Source: Torymus aiolomorphi
Taxonomy: Eukaryota; Arthropoda; Insecta; Hymenoptera; Torymidae
Reading direction: 5' to 3'
Assembly: GCA_036365515.1 (NCBI GenBank)
Contig: CM070875.1
Coordinates: 104,140,628 to 104,204,627 of the forward strand
DNA: 64,000 nt
Part shown: positions 44,860 to 57,343 of the stretch, piece after piece
Layout of the letters: each line of letters begins with the position of its first letter
How positions within the stretch are numbered: the first letter of the stretch is position 1
Program-made: the position numbers and the translations under genes
Notes under the pieces: model-generated
What the model saw: only the letters and a program-made list of their open reading frames with translations
Database searches by the model: none
Told to the model about the DNA's origin: nothing

Positions 44860-46639
44860 ATCTTGTGTCAAATATCTCCGCAGGGAGGGAAGTGAATGAT
44901 CACTTGAATCATTCTCTATATATTTCTCCTTATCTTGTATTCACTACAGAATTATTTAATATACACATTATTTAAAAAATTAGTCAATCAATTGTAATTT
45001 ATGTAAATACTGCAAAACAAAATATCCTTTGCCTTTAGAGTTTAACGATTATTAATAAATAGTACATTTCGATACTAGTGCGAGGATTTGATTTTCCCCT
45101 CGTGTGACTGTTTGCACCCGAGCGAAGCGAGGGTGAAAAGGTCACACGAGGAGAAAATCAACTTCTCACACAAGTGTCGAACCGTATTTTTTAACACGAC
45201 GTGCGAGAAGTGAGATTTTTGCACGCATCGTTTAACGCAGCGTGCGAGAAATCGAACTTCTCGCACGGAGATTCAAAATAAAATTTTTTAATTGTGCGAA
45301 ATTCTATATACGGTCAAGGTATATATCTCTATGCAAAATTCTAATGTATAAATGCTAACCATATTAATTAATAATATTTTAAGTTATTTTTACATCGAAA
45401 GTTTTGTAATTTATTTATAATTTAATTACAGATTCATTATAAAAACGTTTCCTTAGATGCGCACTATAATAATCGCACAAGAAATACGTACTATAATAAT
45501 TGAAAATTATAAAAAAGAAAATTCACTTTAGAACAAATAGCCAAATATTACTAAAAAATTATAAAATTAATATTTTTACGAAATAAAATTGTACGATATA
45601 AACATTAGTTTCAAAATAACAGAATATGAAAATTGCGATTGTTGCGACTTTTTATATTAAACAAGTAATTATTATGTATTTATTTTATAAGCGTTAATTA
45701 AGATTAAATTATTGTATTATTTTATGAGTAACCCATAAGCGAAAAAGGTATTTCAAAATTCTAAAATGTAACGGATGCAAATCATCAAACTCAATCAGAG
45801 AATTATGCTTATTGTTAAAAAATTCTGTAACAGAAAATTACTGATGGTTTAACTGTTTCTATCTGTTGAATCTCTACGACATCCGACATACGTCTGTGAC
45901 GTATCCTTAAATTTAAATTTTATCCCAACACTTTCATCAGTAATTTTCTGACACACAAAATGATGTGTCTGCGAAATTCTAAAATGTTACATTTTCAAAT
46001 ACGAGGCATCGTGCGTAGCAGGTTATCAAACTTGAGAAAGACAACGCATTAAATTTTCTTTAGAATCAGCATTTTTCAATGCTACTGCCGAATTGCATAC
46101 GACTGACGACGATTACATTACCAAATAAGATGATCTCGATTTACTGTTCACGATCATCTTTAATCTAATTATTTTGTATTATAAAAGAAGCGATGTACGC
46201 CACACACGTCAGTAATCGCGCACACGATTATTTTTGTACAGGCCAATACGAGCCAATAACAGTGAAGCAATTATATCAATTTAATACGTTATCAGTATTA
46301 TATATTGTTTAACAAAGTGAATAAGTTGTAAATCGCATAGTTTTATTTATAAAACTTATACTAACCAATAAATAGTGCATCTAACTAATCACCTGGTTAT
46401 TATTTACGAGAGTCTACGCCTAGAGTAAAGGTAATATAAATCAAATATCATTCAATATAAAAATATAATCAATTCAATAAATATAAGAGTATATTCTTCG
46501 ATTTCAAGACTTCACAAGAAATTCGTTCTGTGTAAATAAAATACACAGAATCTTGCTTCATAAAAATAGAAATTTGGAAATTAAATCGCATCAAAGTAAA
46601 AATTTCAAATAAAATACGAAAGAAATCCAACAAATACGG
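44860..46639. other. AT-rich spacer with one hairpin-rich repeat
   Basis: No gene. At 45060-45290 there is a foldback sequence: TTGATTTTCCCCTCGTGTGA pairs with TCACACGAGGAGAAAATCAA around CCGAGCGAAGCGAGG, followed by GTGCGAGAA repeats in both directions. Confidence 0.6.
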
Positions 46640-46800
46640 AAAGGACCCCGCACACAATGTATGGGAAAAAATCATTCGGTCAAATTGAACGAAATTGAAA
46701 AAAGATAGATTTCTTCAGGACCTCAAGATCTATTTTTTTCCAAAGTTTCGTTCAATTTGACCGGATGATTTTTTCCCATACATTGTGTGCGGGGTCCTTT
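46640..46800. mobile_element. Foldback MITE, 161 bp
   Basis: Almost perfect hairpin: AAAGGACCCCGCACACAATG at the left pairs with CATTGTGTGCGGGGTCCTTT at the right, with ~70-bp arms and a short centre. No coding capacity. Confidence 0.9.
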
Positions 46801-47629
46801 GAAGGATAAAATTCGTAAAACAATTAGGAAAAACATTTTGCTCTGTGAAAAATCGCCTAGGTACGGCGGAAATAACAAGCAGTCAAAATTGTTAAACAGA
46901 AATTTAATCGATAATTTTGGTGAACATGTTCTTGTAATTTATTTGACTAGTTTGAAAAATAGAGAACCTCGAGGAAATTGTAATTTGTTCGGTAATCTTA
47001 GTAGAATAAATAAATTTCTTGTAGTAAAAGATAAAAATAATATTGAGACTCTTATCAAAAAAGAAGATAGAGGCGGCAACGCTCAAGAAAACGTTGTCAT
47101 GTATAAAAAAGGTATCAGAAAAATACCAAAAGCCATCAGAAAAAATTGTACAAAAATAGCATATGTGGTCAATAAAGTTAAAGCTTTTAGAACAATCTAT
47201 CGTAAGCAAGCAACATATAAAAAGCCTAAAATAAAGAAAATTAGTTTTAGAAGAATTAGTAATGCCATAGGTGAGTGGGAAAGATCGTTAGGTAATAAAA
47301 GTCAAACTAGAAAACTCCGAAGTAATAAACTGGCTAGCCGTTCGCCACGCATTAAATTACGTGACAGTGTGCAGCTTTCCCAACTCATAGAAGGCCTGTG
47401 TGTAAAAATAAAAGCGCTGACTTACTTGCAAGCACCCCAAAGCAACCCCCTAGTATATTTATATGGAAATGCTTTGACTGCTGTCTGTTACTATGCCATT
47501 CCCCTTTTGAATAAATTAAGAGAGCATCGCGTGACAAGCGACGATATTTCTGCCGACATTTTATGTGCTTTCGGCCGGTTTGGAAACACGGGCAGCGCCC
47601 GCACCACATTAAAAAAGCACATAGGGTAG
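46801..47629 (+). CDS. Unknown basic ORF, possibly retroelement-derived
   Basis: An open frame covers 46787-47629, but it begins in the MITE with GTG; the first ATG codon in frame is near 47098 (MYKKGIRKIPKAIRKN). The sequence is Lys/Arg-rich to residue ~190, then more balanced (QLSQLIEGLCVKIKALTYLQ, YLYGNALTAVCYYAIPLLNK). I do not recognise a domain. A shorter overlapping frame follows (47563-47814), and a reverse-transcriptase scrap lies beyond, so it may be a Gag-like part of a broken Gypsy element. Length without stops (~280 codons) argues against pure chance. Confidence 0.35.
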
Positions 47630-47825
47630 ATAGGCGGGACTATAAAAAAGCCACGCCACCCACCAGCAACATAATGTGCGTCAGCGGTGGGGAAGCACTA
47701 ACTGAAATCGATCGGGTGACGAAATTGAAAGAGCTGTTGCGACTCAAACACCTAGCGGGGGGTCAGCGAGTAGACATTCAAGCGCTATTGATTTCGCGGA
47801 TAGATTTTATTTAATAGGAGATGTT

Positions 47826-48010
47826 ATGCCCGCGACTAGCGTGATCGAGCATGAAATCCCGATCACTACAAATATTCCAATTAGGATTAAAAAGTTTAGG
47901 CACCCACCTATGTTAAAGGAAGAAATTAATAGGTAGGTCAAAGAAATGTTGGAGAAAGGGATCGTCGAACATACGACAAGCTTAGTATCTCAATATATAG
48001 TCCGCCGAGC
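47826..48010 (+). pseudogene. Gypsy-type Pol scrap, reverse transcriptase N-terminus
   Basis: Encodes EHEIPITTNIPIRIKKFRHP then EEINR, an in-frame TAG, and VKEMLEKGIVEHTTS, the pattern of the first reverse-transcriptase segment in Ty3/Gypsy elements. It breaks off at ~48010 where the Gag-only element begins. Confidence 0.65.
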
Positions 48011-48066
48011 GGTCAACTAGCACGCTCGGATCATATAACTCTTCACCACCAAGTCCAACCAAAAAT

Positions 48067-48423
48067 TTGTGTTGGACGTGCCGGTCACCGGCGCACTTAC
48101 ACTGGGCCTGCCCGGAGGGGCAAAAGCACCCAAAGAAGACGAGAAGAAGGCGAGACGACCCCCTTCAAAATCAAATCAAGAGAAATGAAAGTGGTCGTCG
48201 ACCGGAGCATCCGCGCCATGGGAGCCAAAAGTCTCCGGTCTGTCAAGCGCCAGCCAATGAGACCCGACCATCGTTGGAATTCAGAGGGGCCACGGTGATG
48301 AGCGACCCACCATGCGCGTACAGACGATCCCTCGACGTGGATCAAGTGGTTGCCGCACTGATGCGAGCGGTAACCAGTGTGTATTCGGGTCTCTCGCCCG
48401 ACGGCGACGTAAAGTCGTATTGA
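48067..48423 (+). pseudogene. Gag C-terminal fragment with zinc knuckle
   Basis: 118 codons starting MCWTCRSPAHLHWACPEG, with the intact C-x2-C-x4-H-x4-C knuckle, then a basic stretch (KKTRRRRDD) and VMSDPPCAYRRSLDVDQ as in 25613-27547. The ATG is an internal one in the original gene. Everything N-terminal of the knuckle is missing. Confidence 0.8.
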
Positions 48424-48470
48424 ACGAGAGCCTCGGTATCGAGTTGCTTCTCTCCCGTTACTCAACGTCT

Positions 48471-48480
48471 GGGAGAGGGG
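48471..48480 (+). other. Polypurine tract, second copy
   Basis: GGGAGAGGGG directly before the LTR start TATAACGAG. Confidence 0.8.
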
Positions 48481-49480
48481 TATAACGAGATTCCAGAATA
48501 AAATACGGAGAAAATAAGAATCTCGGTTCTCCGTATTCTATCGAACTCGTTTGGCTCTCGTTCTCGCGAATTCGTGCATCTCGAACGTTCGTTGACATCG
48601 CTCGAACGATGTATTCGCGAACTGCGCGCGGGGACTGCGCGACTTTGGCGGTTGCAAAGTCGCGCTCGATTCATTTTTGAAGCAGATTCTCTCGGGCCGT
48701 CGAACCGCGCGGACGCGAACATAGATCGTTCGGAGAAAACAGTCACCGTGCGATACACCGGTACAGCGCAGCGCCCGTCCACGTACAGTCCACGGAGAGC
48801 AGCGCACGTGAACAATCCGAGCCACTCCTGGGGTCTGAAGCATCTGTAGGTAGGCTGGATGTTAGGACTCGGCCTGAACACTCCGAAGTCGACCGGACGA
48901 TAAGGCCTGACGCAGGAGCGGATTCGTGAGCGAGCGAGGAGGGAGTGCACTCCTCTCCCGGTAAGCCTCTCTGTACTTCCCTCGCAGCTATCTATTTGTG
49001 TATTTTCGATTCGCAGCGGCGAGCGGCCGGTATTGTGTTCACTGGCCCAGCGAAAATAATCACGTTGATCCGCCCGTGCCGAGCGGCGGATCCCGCCTTC
49101 TTGTCTGCGCGCAACGCGACGCGTATTTTTATGTAAAGAACGTAGAATAGACCTTGTTATTGTTTCTCTATGTAACTGACGCTATTCCTTATTTACTAAC
49201 CTCAACCTAATCTTCTCCCGGATACCGACGCCTCCGCGGGATCGTCGCTCCGAGACGACGATTATTCTGAGTGGCCGTGCCTCGCGACTAGCTAGTGCGA
49301 GTATTAACCCTTTTCGGCACATGGAAAAGTCGAGTTCAACCGTGAACTCGACGTTTGTAATCAGGGTTTCAGAGAACATCAACCCCGGATGGTCGACGTA
49401 GAAGTAGCACACAACGGCACCAAGTTCTAGGGTTCGGATAGCGGAATTAACCGAAATATTCTCCCTGGCATCCCGTTACA
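48481..49480 (+). repeat. 3' LTR of the second Gag-only copy (1000 bp)
   Basis: Starts TATAACGAGA and ends CCCGTTACA. Full length relative to 24536-25544, with more substitutions than between the two LTRs of the first copy. Confidence 0.88.
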
Positions 49481-49670
49481 ATAGATAGATAAATTAATGT
49501 TGGCAGTGTTTTTCGTACACAAATTATTGTGCACACTTTACTATTGGTAAATATATGCCCAAAGTTTGCACAATTATTTTGTGCCCAAATTTTATTGGCA
49601 CAAAATAATATGTACGAGCAGTTATAGATGACGTTAAGAGTACTAATAATTCAACTCAAGGAGAAAGAGC

Positions 49671-49750
49671 GGAGTTTAGCACAGTTGGTATAAGGCGCTT
49701 CGGAAACAAACATTGCTTAAGGGCGTGGGTTCGAATCCCCGGCCGTCCCA
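49671..49750 (+). repeat. tRNA-like sequence (not functional)
   Basis: A-box-like TTAGCACAGTTGGTATAAGG and perfect B box GGGTTCGAATCCC, but the 5' end (GAGCGGA) does not pair with the 3' end (GGCCGTCC). Probably a tRNA pseudogene or a SINE promoter. Confidence 0.55.
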
Positions 49751-50890
49751 TTTTTTCGGAAGCACTTTCAAAAAGGTGTCTCCCTGATTTTTCGGCGTCG
49801 AAGCTTTGAAACTATTCACTCCCGGATTGTGCTTGAGCTTCTCGATGCGATCTGTGACAGGCTGGTCAGCTAGATGCGCGGAGTGCACTAATCAACAGTC
49901 TATCACTGACAAGGAAAGGATACTTGGTGTCCGCCTCCGATTTTCATGAAACTTCGCATATGAGTAGAATGTCAAAAAATATTCGACACGTATTTTTTTT
50001 ATCTGCGGAAAAAATATCTAAGGGGTGAAAACCGCCCATAAATTTCACCCCCAAAAACCGTCCATAAAGTTCACCCCCAAAAACCGTTTTTTTTTTAATA
50101 TCTCAAGATGAAATCGAAATTTTTTAATGATACCAACATCTATTTGTTTCTTATGAAAAGTCGAGTTTTTCGGCACAGTTTTAATGGTGGGGGTTGCACC
50201 CCTATTTTTTATAAGGGTAAATATGATATTTTCCCTTGTATTTTTGATATAAAAATGTTTTAATGAGCTAAATTTGATTGAAAATTGACATGCTATAAAA
50301 AAAATTGAAAATTATAGTTGGTCTGTTTCGAGATTTAATAATAAAAACACGTTGACGGGGTGAATTACCCCCAATTTAATTAATCACCTTTTTGTTAGTG
50401 TCTGCCTCCGATTTTCATGAAACTTTGCAACTGGTTAGAGTATCGAAAAATATTTGACAGGTATTTTTTTTTTATCTATGGCGAAGGACATCTGGGGGTG
50501 AAAACCACCCTTAAAGTTCACCTCCAAAAACAGTTTCTTTTAATATCTCGAGATGGAATTCTTATAAAAAGATGAGTATTTGCACACAGTTTTAATGATA
50601 AGGGGTTGCACCCCCTATATTTATGGAGGTAAATATAATTTTTTTCACCCTGTTCTTAAAATAACAAAGTTTTGGCGAGCTATATATGATTAAAAAATGC
50701 CATGTTGTAGAGAAAATTACAAATTATAGTTGACTTGGTTCGAGGTTTAAAAAAACACATAGAAGGGGTGAGCTACCCCTACTTTAGTTATTTATCTTTT
50801 AGTGATTAAAAAAAATTGATCACAACATTCTTTTTGATTTTTAATTTTGAGATGCTTATTTCAAATCATATTTTACGTGAAATACTAAAA

Positions 50891-52689
50891 GTGACTACTA
50901 AAATTTAATACATTAAATGAAAATTTGCAAGAAAATTTTTATCGATTATTTTTTTTTGTTTATGAAATTAATGATGAAATTAATTGTAAACAAAGAATTT
51001 TTCTAGGTAAAATTCTATTAAAAATTCATTTTTTTTACATTATATTAGGATAATATTTCATTTCCCGTATTGATACTTGTATTGTTGATGTCATAAATTT
51101 TATAAATTGTCATAAATTGTCATAAAAATTTAAGTTTTTTTTATCAACGAAGGTTTCACTCTTACCGAAATATGCAATACAATTATAATTATATTAAATT
51201 CACATTACAATTTTTAATGTCATCATGCTTCTACAAATATTTTTTTCGCAACGACATTTAGTTTTGTAACATATTGGTAAGTTAAAAATAAACTTTGCAT
51301 ACGAGATAATTCTCGAGTAAATAAGAGATATTTTTATTCGACTGTGGTCAGTTTATAGTGTTTCTTTGTATTGACTACACGCTAGTTACTAAACTGATCA
51401 CATATAGTTGGTGTTTATACAATTGTTTAAATTGATATAATTATACATTTTATTATATACTCTTCAAAAAAAAATTTAAATTACGCATTGAGGATACAGA
51501 AAATATATTTTTAAAAAGGGCTTGTAAGTATTACTATTTTATTTTTAGTCATACGGGCGAAACGTTTAAACAAATAAGAACTTTCTTGAAAGAAATAAAA
51601 TAATTTAAATATTAAAATGATATCTAAAGTCAAATAGTAAGTTTGATTAAAAGAAGTGATATAATGTAAATAGGATTATTATAAAAACGTAAAATAAAAT
51701 CATGATTCTAATAATGTTCAATTTATTAATATAATCATAATAAGAAGAATATTTATAAAAAAACATTGACTTGTTTTCATTTTTTTTTCTAGAGTTAATA
51801 GAATTTATAATATTTATTATATACATAAATATCATATTAATAATTTATTGAGCATGTTAAATAATTACAATTATCTAAAAAAGTCGTCTGATTTTCAACC
51901 CAAATATCTCACAGATACTATAACAAAAATGATCCACAAAATTTCTGAAAATTATCTCCGCACAAATCGAAGGCCTGAAGTCGAGATTATATCAAATAAA
52001 TGTTTACAAATTAATTTTTTAATTAAAACACGTGGTGGCCGGTAAAGTTCCTTATTCTTATTCGACATGCCCTCAATAACTGTTTTAAATAAAACTAGTA
52101 TAATATTGTATTGTAATGAGTATCTTACCCATTTAATACAATTAATAAATAAAATTAATGAAATCGTATGAGCGTGCGTGTGTAAGCGTGTGAGTGCCTG
52201 CGCGCGCTTGAGTGTAAATACATATATTCAATTTCATTATTTTATGTATTTATTATATTAAACTGGCACGATTCTTTCTACCATATAATGAACAAATAAA
52301 ATAATTTAAATTATTTGTGTGTGTAACATAATATTGTAGTAATTATAATATTTTTATTTCAGTAAAACATAACTTTATTTTTAAAAAGAAGACTAAATCA
52401 AACGCGCGCTGCGCGCGCGGAGATGAACTATACTTGGAGTACAATATTCAAAAATGGGAAAATAACCTTATAAGAAAAATATAAACAAACAACATTACGT
52501 TGCCATGCACATAGCTACAGCATGGCAAAGCTGCCGACCAATCAGATTACGAATAAAACGTGAAGTAACATAGCCATCAATTTTAATAAAGGGGATAAAA
52601 TTATGAAATATCTGAAATAAAAGTAAGTTCAATTGACGTTCATGAAAATAAAATAAAGTTATTTAAGTAAAATAATAATTATAGAATAA
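50891..52689. other. AT-rich interior of the transposon, no gene
   Basis: Long A/T runs and short frames only (for example 51848-52045). Nothing recognised. Confidence 0.5.
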
Positions 52690-53060
52690 ATAATCTACGG
52701 CTGTTGCTTGAACGTCATTGCCTCTGTACGCACCGCTCTCGGTAACGCGTCAATGCGCATTTGTTTGCGCATTCTGGCGGGAGTCATCCCACGTGGTCGC
52801 TGTGCGGCTCTCGCGCCTCCGGTGGCGCTCCTTGGCGCGGCAGCCTCGAGTTCGCGCGGCCGTCGCGGCCCGCGGCGCGGGCATGAGGTCGCGCGCGTGC
52901 GCTCCCCCCCTTTCTCTCCAGGCGGCATGCGGAGCGCGCCTATAAAAGAAACAGCGGCGCTTGTGCTCGCCCTACTTGATCCGGAAGCTCCAGAGTGGAC
53001 ACATCGCCTCTTCACCAGCATTCAGGCACCTCGTGCACTCATATCTCTTTTTTCGTTTTC
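52690..53060 (+). promoter_or_regulatory. GC-rich island with TATA box
   Basis: A sharply GC-rich block in AT-rich DNA, with CGCGGCCCGCGGCGCGGGC and a TATAAAAG at ~52941. It lies ~300 bp upstream of the transposase frame, so it could be its promoter; no initiator is clear. Several overlapping frames here are GC-driven and not supported. Confidence 0.4.
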
Positions 53061-53241
53061 AGTTCTATTATTGTAATTTAATAATGTAATTATTGCACTA
53101 ACAGGTAACCTTTTTATTTTCTTTATCAATAAATTCATTCTAGTGAAATATAGCGTTGTGTATCGCTTTCACTATCCCGCCCGATCCAGCATCATTCCGC
53201 CGTCTTGGGCGAATAAAAACAGCCTCAAATAAGATTAAGAA

Positions 53242-54812
53242 ATGGCTATTAATCCACCGGTTGTAATATCTTTATTATCTATAATCTTTAATCCTAACAA
53301 TGTTAAAATTGAAGAATCGCAAGCTAACGAACAAGAGATAACTTTATATCATCTAATAGAAAATATAATAAAGGAGAGTGTAAATTACAATTTACATACA
53401 GAAGAAGTATATACTTTACTTTTTGAGGATGACTACAGTGATACACTTCCACAAGATATTGAAGAAGAGGATGAATTAAATAAAGATTATGCAGAGGTTT
53501 CTGCTTGTTTACCGAATGAAGAAGATGTAGACTTTGCACGTGCAGTATTGGCAAAGTGGAAAAAGAAAGCCATTATCCTTGACAAGTGTACAATCGAAGT
53601 ATAGAGAAGTTACTTCCGATTGTCAATTGCGAAGGTGGAAATTATAAATTGAAGCAGGGGGTAGCAAAAAAACTATTCTATATGGAATAACAACTTATGT
53701 ACTTCAAAAAGTTAAAGAAGCGATAGAATCAAAAATGACTCTGCATGATATTGATATAAAAAGATGGGCTCTCGTAAAGAAAGCAGAACTAATTATTCCG
53801 TGGTTTAAAGCTTCACATAGATGGATACAAATATTGAAAAAAAAAAACATCGTATTGTTTCACGTAAAATAACAAGATTTATTACTATATCATCTACACA
53901 GAAGGCAGTAGAAGTAGAACAACACAAACAAAATTTTGTTAACGATGTCAAAAATCTCCTTAAAGTACATGGTGCTCAAAACGTTTACAATTCTGATCAA
54001 AGTGGGTTCAATTTAGAGATACATAGTCGTCGCACTCTTTGTTATGAGGGGATTAAAAATGTAGAAAACATCGTTCAGTCGGTATCTTCTACAACACATA
54101 GTTACACTATTCAAACAACAATATCAGCAGAGAGACAGCTTATGTCCCCGTTATTTATAGTTTTGAAAGAGGCTCATGGGCAATTTGGACCTAAAGTAAT
54201 GAAAACTTTATTCAAACCAGAAAATATATACGTAGAAGCATCAACGTCCGGTAAATTATCCAAGGAACTATTTCAAATTTGGATTCAAAATGTATTTTTG
54301 ATTCACAGTGGGAATTCACCTATACTGCTATTAGATTCATGGAGTGGACAATGTGAAAACGCTGTAAAAGAAGCTTTACTGAAAGAGTCAAATCTTATGT
54401 TGAAAACGATACCAAAAGGCACAACTGGTCAGATACAGCCTCTTGATGTATATGGTTTTCGATTATGGAAAAACTTTATAAAAAAAATTATCAGACATAA
54501 CACTTCTTATGAATTATGATGCTAAATTACACGAGAGAAATAATATAATCAAACTACAATCTCTAACCCATAATCATTTTTCTTCACCAAGATTTCAAAA
54601 TGTTTTAATATGCCTGGTATAAAAGTGGATACCTAACGCAAAAACCTCCAAGACATCAAAGTCCAGTAGATTTCGGTTTCCATACTCAAGAGGAGCCAAT
54701 TTGCGACATATGTGGAGGAATTGCAGTCATACGATACACATGGTGTAAAAAGCTGTTATGTTTTAAACATTTTTTCACAGATTATCATTATTGTCAAACG
54801 TATAATGAATAA
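53242..54812 (+). pseudogene. pogo/Tigger-like DDE transposase (multiple frameshifts)
   Basis: Open from ATG 53242 to 53604 (N-terminal acidic part, ending KKAIILDKCTIEV). Then in a shifted frame at ~53720-53860 is a CENP-B/Tc5-type DNA-binding pattern (DIDIKRWALVKKAELI, WFKASHRWIQ). The frame 53821-54519 holds the catalytic core: VYNSDQSGFNLEI (first Asp), LLLDSWSGQ (second Asp), GTTGQIQPLDVYGFRLWK (third Asp). After a stop, 54650-54812 encodes a Cys-rich C-terminus (EPICDICGG, YTWCKKLLCFKHFF). At least three breaks. It would cut and paste DNA at TA targets if intact. Confidence 0.78.
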
Positions 54813-56734
54813 AATTTTCAAATTCACCAATTCCTATAATATTTATATATGTTACATTGACAAATCATCACATTGTACAAATTAATAAAAATGAAAAAAA
54901 GTTTTCGGTCATAATCTAGTAATAATAATGTTAATAGGGTTAGCCACCCCCTCTAAAATTAAAATATTTTTTATTTTTTTAACTTTTAATAGTAAATATG
55001 AGTCAAAATAAGCATTACAAATTTAAAAATCCAAAGGAATGTTGTGATCAATTTTTTTTAATCACTAAAAGATAAATAACTAAAGTAGGGGTAGCTCACC
55101 CCTTCTATGTGTTTTTTTTTAAACCTCGAACCAGGTCAACTATAATTTGTAATTTTCTCTACAACATGGCATTTTTTAATCATATATAGCTCGCCAAAAC
55201 TTTGTTATTTTAAGAACAGGGTGAAAAAAATTATATTTACCTCCATAAATATAGGGGGTGCAACCCCTTATCATTAAAACTGTGTGCAAATACTCATCTT
55301 TTTATAAGAATTCCATCTCGAGATATTAAAAGAAACTGTTTTTGGAGGTGAACTTTAAGGGTGGTTTTCACCCCCAGATGTCCTTCGCCATAGATAAAAA
55401 AAAAATACCTGTCAAATATTTTTCGATACTTTAACCAGTTGCAAAGTTTCATGAAAATCGGAGGCAGACACTAACAAAAAGGTGATTAATTAAATAGGGG
55501 TAGCTCACCCCTTCTATGTGTTTTTTTAAACCTCCAAACAGGTCAACTATAATTTTCAATTTTCTTTATAACATGGCAATTTTCAATCAAATTTAGCTCA
55601 TTAAAACATTTTTATATCAAAAATACAAGGGAAAAAATCATATTTACCCTTATAAAAATAGGTGATGCAACCCCCAGCTTTAAAACTATGTCGAAAAACT
55701 CGACTTTTCATAAGAAACAAATAGGTGTTGGTTTCATTAAAAAATTCCGATTCCATCTCGAGATATTAAAAAAAAAACTTTTTTTGGGGGTGAACTTTAA
55801 GGGTGGTTTTCACCCCCAGAGGTCTTTCTCCACAGATAAAAAAAATACGTGTCAAATATTTTTCGATACTCTAACCAGTTGCAAAGTTTCATGAAAATCG
55901 GAGGCAGACACTAACAAAAAGGTAATTAATTAAATTAGGGATAATTCACCCCGTCAACGTGTTTTTATTTTTAAATCTCGAAACAGGTCAACTATAATTT
56001 TCAATTTTCTTTATAACATGGCAATTTTCAATCAAATTTAGCTCATTAAAATATTTTTATATCAAAAATACAAGGGAAAATATCATATTTACCCTTATAA
56101 AAAATAAGGGATGCAACACCCAGCTTTAAAACTGTGCCGAAAAACTCGACTTTTCATAAGAAACAAATAGGTGTTGGTTTCATTAAAAAATTCCGATTCC
56201 ATCTTGAGATATTAAAAAAAAAACGGTTTTTGGGGGTGACAACTCGCTTTTCGATTGCTTGCATATTTTAGAAGATTTTCATAGCTAAACTTTAAACTTT
56301 CATAACTTTGAAAGGAATATTTATTTTTTAATTATGCAAAAAGCACACAAAATCCCGTCTTCTCTAATTTTATTTTCGTTTTTTAAAAAGATTTTTAAGA
56401 CTATTCAAGATTAATCGTTACCGTTTTTAAAAGAAGCTGTTATTCAACATTTTTTCAAAATAAGACAACAAATGTCAAAAGCTATAGTTTATTCTAACAA
56501 TGAAAAAATCTTTTAAATGTTAGCCAGTGTTTTAAAGATTTACCACGAGGAGAATTGATCACCATTCGTAACAAAAGTTAGCGTCATTATGTAAGTAATG
56601 TCATCTCGTCTATTACTACAGTATATATTAGTAGTATAAGCGACAATCATTAGTCAGCACTAATTGTTCAAACGTCAGAGCCAAGTTAAATGTTTAAGCA
56701 TAATTTCAAAGCTCCAGAGTAGAGTATATACTTC

Positions 56735-57185
56735 CTCCCCCATTTGCGCGGAGCAGCGGCATATACCTGTGCAGCCGAGTGGCCCTCGTGAGACGTCTGC
56801 TTCGTTCTGCAGCTCCCGCCGTCGTAGTCGTCCAAAGCAGCCGCTGGCTGCTCGACTATATACAGTAACGATTTTCGTCATTCGATTGACGAGCCTTTCG
56901 CGAGACAGACGACCTGGCGATAGATCTTGAGCACGATATGCACCTGAGTCAAAAATTCCCTGCTGATGAAGCCAGAGCTTAAGCTTTTTAACCAAGGTAG
57001 ATTTTATATTTCATATTAATTAGCATTCTTTTCACTGAATCTAAATTATTTACTGGATTTTATTTTTACCTTAACAAAACGATGCGCGAACTAAATTGTT
57101 ATTCGAATTGGTTTGACCTTTTACTGAAAACAAAATAAATGTCCTCGATCACTGATATTTCGTATTAGTTTCTCAATATAACATA
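56735..57185 (+). repeat. Direct repeat, copy 1
   Basis: TGCGCGGAGCAGCGGCATAT, CTCGTGAG, TTCGTTCTGCAGCTCCCGCC, CTGGCTGCTCGACTATATAC then an AT-rich tail (ACGATGCGCGAACTAA). Matches 58603-58985 in the same direction. A TATA-like TATATACAG sits in the middle. Could be a solo LTR-like or a duplicated promoter segment. Confidence 0.75.
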
Positions 57186-57343
57186 GAGGTATAATTTTTC
57201 ATTATTTCTGTGTTTTCATTTTTTCATTTAATAGTTAGATTTTCAAGATAGCTTGCAATTTTTGGTAATGTGGATTTTATTAGTGCTTGGAAAGTTTTAA
57301 ATGTTGCATTTCTAAGAGATTCACAATTTAAAAGAATATTTTG

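Larger units (their letters stand above)
48020..49480 (+). mobile_element. 5'-truncated second copy of the Gag-only element
   Basis: Holds the gag C-terminus, polypurine tract and one full LTR, in plus orientation. Similarity to the first copy starts abruptly near 48015-48020 (GCTCGGATCATATAACTC). Confidence 0.85.
49930..56240 (+). mobile_element. pogo/Tigger-like transposon with compound TIRs
   Basis: Tandem ~430-bp units at the left (49930-50890) pair inversely with units at the right (54990-56240), which has an extra unit. Units contain GTCTGCCTCCGATTTTCATG, GGGGGTGAAAACCAC and GGGGTTGCACC. Between them lies a broken DDE transposase. Outer boundaries are approximate. Confidence 0.75.

Noticed and set aside
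49671..49750. Functional tRNA gene
   Set aside because: Good B box but acceptor stem cannot pair.
52695..53076. Three overlapping ORFs in the GC-rich block
   Set aside because: Long frames arise easily in GC-rich DNA; none has a recognisable motif.
53242..53604. Independent 120-aa host protein
   Set aside because: The following shifted frames carry pogo-type DNA-binding and catalytic motifs, so it is better read as the transposase N-terminus.
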